Source: Rugosimonospora africana (GTDB lineage: Bacteria > Actinomycetota > Actinomycetes > Mycobacteriales > Micromonosporaceae). From it: a DNA stretch of 64,000 nt. Both the position numbers and the translations under genes were made by a program. The stretch spans positions 1-64,000 of the forward strand of contig NZ_BONZ01000049.1 of assembly GCF_016862975.1 (NCBI RefSeq). The letters run 5' to 3'. The notes below the pieces were generated by a model that saw only the letters and a list, made by a program, of their open reading frames with translations, did no database searches and had not been told where the DNA came from. Positions 61,702 to 64,000 of the stretch are shown here, piece after piece. Every line of letters starts with the position of its first letter. Position 1 is the stretch's first letter.

Positions 61702-62775
61702 GTGGACGCGACCGAGACTGAGTCCCTGACCGACCAGGTCCAACGGGAGCGGCGCGGCCTGCTCGCGCACGCGTACCGGATGCTGGGCTCCTGGGACGAG
61801 GCGGAGGACGCGGTCCAGGAGACCTGCCTGCGGGCCTGGCGTAGCCGGGAGACCTTCGAGAACCGCTCATCGGTGCGCGTGTGGCTGTACCGCATTGCCA
61901 CCAACACCTGCCTCAGCGCGATCGAGGGCCGTCGCCGCCGGGCCCTGCCGTCCGGGCTCGGCGCTCCGTCGAGCGACCCGTCCGCACCGTCGGAGGTCGC
62001 CGGTCCGGAGACCTGGATCCAGCCGATCCCCACGTCGCTGGTGGCCGACCCGGCCGCGGAAGTCGTCGCCCGGGAGGGGGTGCGACTCGCCTTCATCGCG
62101 GGGTTGCAGTACCTGCCTCCCCAGCAGCGGGCGGTTCTGCTCCTGCGCGACGTGCTGAAGTTCTCCGCGGCCGAAGCCGCGCGGATACTCGAGACCTCCG
62201 TGCCGGCGGTCAAGAGTGCGCTTCAGCGGGCCCGTGGCCGGTTGAACGAAGTGTCGCCGACTCGCGAAGACGTGCGCGAGCCGACCGAGCGGCGCGCCCG
62301 CGAACTGCTCGAGCAGTATATGGCGGCGTGGGAACGTTCCGATCCGGTGGAGTTCGAGCGCGTACTGCGCGCGGACGCCACTCTGGAAGGCGTGCCGTCG
62401 AAGACCTGGTTTGCGGGAAAGGTGGCGTGTGTCGCGTTCGCGGCCCCGTCGATGGGCGACGCCGGAGCGTGGCGGATGGTACCGATCGATGCGAACGGGC
62501 AGCCGGCGGTCGCGGCCTGGGTGGGCGGAGAGCCGTTCGGCATCGCAGTGCTCACCATGGCCACGGACGGGATCGCCCGGATCACCCTCTTCGCCGATCC
62601 GGATCTGGTGGCCCGCTTCACCAAACCCGACGTCGCCCCCCGGGGCCCTATCCTGACCCGGTGGACCTTACGTTCAGCGGCGAGATCGTGTACTGGAGGG
62701 GACCGGCGCCGTGGTACTTCGTCATCATGCCGGACGAGGAGTGCCACGAGCTGGCGAAGATCGCCAAAGCCGTGA
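61702..62775 (+). CDS. sigma-70 family (ECF-type) factor with SnoaL-like tail
   Basis: 357 aa from GTG 61702. Region 2 (LLAHAYRMLGSWDEAEDAVQ and TCLRAWRSRETFENRSSVRV), region 4 (LPPQQRAVLLLRDVLKFSAA and VPAVKSALQRARGRLN) and a SnoaL-like C-terminal domain (LLEQYMAAWERSDPVEFERV) match actinobacterial SigJ/G-like factors. The last roughly 45 residues (from GPILTRW) are read out of frame across a DUF1905 gene and look non-native. A C6 run at 62636-62641 suggests a frameshift; one base fewer would end the protein at TGA 62654. Confidence 0.85.
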   Translation: MDATETESLTDQVQRERRGLLAHAYRMLGSWDEAEDAVQETCLRAWRSRETFENRSSVRVWLYRIATNTCLSAIEGRRRRALPSGLGAPSSDPSAPSEVAGPETWIQPIPTSLVADPAAEVVAREGVRLAFIAGLQYLPPQQRAVLLLRDVLKFSAAEAARILETSVPAVKSALQRARGRLNEVSPTREDVREPTERRARELLEQYMAAWERSDPVEFERVLRADATLEGVPSKTWFAGKVACVAFAAPSMGDAGAWRMVPIDANGQPAVAAWVGGEPFGIAVLTMATDGIARITLFADPDLVARFTKPDVAPRGPILTRWTLRSAARSCTGGDRRRGTSSSCRTRSATSWRRSPKP

Positions 62776-62948
62776 CCTATGGCTGGGGCGTGATCCCGGT
62801 CACGGCCCGGATCGGGGAGACCCGCTGGACCACGTCCCTGTTTCCCAAGGACGGGCGATACCTGGTGCCCGTCAAGGCGGCGGTGCGGAAGGCCGAACGG
62901 CTCGACGAGGGCGACGCGGTCACCGTACGGCTGGCCATCGGCGCCTGA
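62661..62948 (+). CDS. DUF1905-domain protein
   Basis: 95 aa from GTG 62661. The family pattern is clear: VDLTFSGEIVYWRGPAPWYF, VTYGWGVIPVTARIGETRW, TTSLFPKDGRYLVPVKAAVR. DUF1905 is a small beta-rich domain of unknown function. It overlaps the annotated sigma-factor frame by 115 nt, which is excessive for normal coupling and points to a frameshift at the end of the sigma gene. Confidence 0.9.
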   Translation: MDLTFSGEIVYWRGPAPWYFVIMPDEECHELAKIAKAVTYGWGVIPVTARIGETRWTTSLFPKDGRYLVPVKAAVRKAERLDEGDAVTVRLAIGA

Positions 62949-62972
62949 CCGGTGCGGGGATAGGGTCTGCGC

Positions 62973-63407
62973 ATGCTCAGTATCGGCAAGCTCATCCCGG
63001 ACGATCGCGCGGACTGGGAGCTGTTGTTCGGCGGCTACAACGAGTTCTACGGCCGCACGGCTTCAGCCGAGCTGTTCGACCGGGCCTGGGCCGAGTTTCA
63101 ACGGGACACCCGGATGCACGCGCTCGGTGCGAAGCTCGACGGCCGGCTGGTCGGCATCACGCACTTTCTCGTCCATGCCAGCACGACCTCGGCCGACGTG
63201 TGTTACCTGCAGGATCTGTTCACCGCGCCGCAGGCGCGCGGCAGCGGGGTGGGCCGGGCGCTGATCGCGGCGGTGACCGAGTGGGCACGGGACCGGGGTT
63301 GCGGCCGGGTCTACTGGTCGACCCAGGAGACCAACGCCACCGCCCGCCGGCTGTACGACGCGGTCGCGGTGAACCGGGGCTTCATCCGGTACGAGATCCA
63401 GCTCTGA
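62973..63407 (+). CDS. GNAT-family N-acetyltransferase
   Basis: 144 aa. LQDLFTAPQARGSGVGRALI is the acetyl-CoA pyrophosphate loop (motif A); YWSTQETNATARRLYDAVAV is motif B. The N-terminal half has ADWELLFGGYNEFYG. The acceptor is unknown. It lies 25 nt downstream of the DUF1905 gene, so co-transcription is possible. Confidence 0.9.
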   Translation: MLSIGKLIPDDRADWELLFGGYNEFYGRTASAELFDRAWAEFQRDTRMHALGAKLDGRLVGITHFLVHASTTSADVCYLQDLFTAPQARGSGVGRALIAAVTEWARDRGCGRVYWSTQETNATARRLYDAVAVNRGFIRYEIQL

Positions 63408-63442
63408 CCGGTTCTGTCGGTGGTCGCCGCTAGCCTCGCGCC

Positions 63443-64000
63443 ATGACTCCACCGCCCACGGTCGGCACCGGCATCGCGGCCGACCTGCATCGATACCTTC
63501 AGCAGTCCCGGGAAAACGTCCTCGCGTCCCTCGACGGCCTGAGCGAATACGACATCCGGCGGCCGATGACGCCCAGCGCCACCAATCTGCTGGGGCTCGT
63601 CAAGCACCTCGCCGGCGTCGAGCTGAGCTATCTCGGGGACTGCGTGGGCCGCCCGTCCCCGGTGCGGCTGCCCTGGGTCGAAGACGAGTCAATCTGGGAC
63701 AGCGCCGACATGTGGGCCACCGCCGAGCAGACCCGCGAGGAGTTGGTCGCGCTCTACCGCACGGCGTGGCAGCACTCCGACCGGTCGATCGGAGAGTTGG
63801 GGCTGGAGGCTCCGGCGACCGTGCCGTGGTGGCCGGAAGACCGCCGGGAGACGACACTCGGGTCACTGCTCACCCGGGTCGTCGCCGAGACCGCGCAACA
63901 CGCGGGGCACGCCGACATCGTCCGCGAGACGATCGACGGTCGGGCGGGTCGGGACCACGCCGACATCGGCGACGCCGAGTGGTGGACGCGCCACCTGGAG
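63443..64000 (+). CDS. DinB/DUF664-like protein (truncated by window end)
   Basis: The ATG at 63443 opens a frame that runs off the end after 186 codons. It has the four-helix DinB-like pattern: LHRYLQQSRENVLASLDGLS, LLGLVKHLAGVELSYLGDCV, and ETAQHAGHADIVRETIDG, with three histidines positioned for metal binding. Such proteins include mycothiol-dependent enzymes of actinomycetes. The C-terminus is outside the window. Confidence 0.88.
   Translation, partial: MTPPPTVGTGIAADLHRYLQQSRENVLASLDGLSEYDIRRPMTPSATNLLGLVKHLAGVELSYLGDCVGRPSPVRLPWVEDESIWDSADMWATAEQTREELVALYRTAWQHSDRSIGELGLEAPATVPWWPEDRRETTLGSLLTRVVAETAQHAGHADIVRETIDGRAGRDHADIGDAEWWTRHLE

Overview
The window is very GC-rich with short intergenic gaps, many GTG starts and almost no AT-rich DNA. 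It encodes an F420-type deazaflavin oxidoreductase, an AfsR/SARP-NB-ARC-TPR regulator, a CGNR zinc-finger regulator, SnoaL-tailed sigma factors, DrrAB-like exporters and a DUF664/DinB protein. This points to a soil actinomycete with a large chromosome, plausibly Micromonosporaceae; the genus cannot be fixed from sequence alone. The only core anchors are dnaG (32.3-34.2 kb) and two tRNA genes (40.9-41.2 kb). Almost everything else is accessory metabolism and regulation.

Layout. 0-8.4 kb: a 165-bp nested palindromic element at the left edge, then single genes for a secreted protein, an alpha/beta hydrolase, an M15-like lipoprotein, AlkB, an F420-dependent oxidoreductase, an ankyrin protein, an NTF2-like protein and a DNRLRE surface protein. 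8.5-18.6 kb: plant-polysaccharide genes (CBM2-PL11 rhamnogalacturonan lyase and a 1,282-aa GH2 glycosidase) around a SARP regulator and an AhpD-like gene. 18.6-20.5 kb: a PadR / HAAS-ABC ATPase / permease operon with overlapping stop and start codons. 20.6-26.6 kb: a compact aromatic catabolic cluster (AraC regulator, fused maleylacetate reductase-hydroxyquinol 1,2-dioxygenase, TfdB-like flavin monooxygenase, MFS carrier), which should take a resorcinol-like phenol to 3-oxoadipate. 26.7-32.2 kb: pirin/MarR divergent pair, hydrolase, SRPBCC, beta-helix lipoprotein and a lysozyme-like membrane protein.

32.3-41.2 kb: dnaG and a small follower gene, a solitary TnpB insertion with a candidate omegaRNA region, a DrrA/B/B-type exporter translationally coupled to a ThuA-DUF1080-like protein, then tRNA-Asn and a CAU-anticodon tRNA. 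41.3-56.9 kb: a run of single genes and divergent regulator/enzyme pairs (SDR/XRE, GlxA-AraC/saccharopine-reductase-like, epoxide hydrolase/WYL, AraC/aldo-keto reductase), two nucleotidyltransferases (one AadA-like), and an MFS drug exporter. 56.9-64 kb: MOSC-FNR-ferredoxin fusion and CGNR regulator facing a DUF427/SDR/small-ORF/VOC operon, then a SnoaL-tailed sigma factor overlapping a DUF1905 gene, a GNAT and a truncated DinB-like gene.

The most informative non-coding signals are: a motif shared between the MarR/pirin intergenic region and the AhpD-like promoter; a 22-bp-spaced direct repeat upstream of the hydroxyquinol fusion gene; a perfect 10-bp-arm palindrome between the SDR and XRE genes; and repeats plus a palindrome in the CGNR/DUF427 intergenic region. 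I see no CRISPR array, no prophage and no large biosynthetic cluster.
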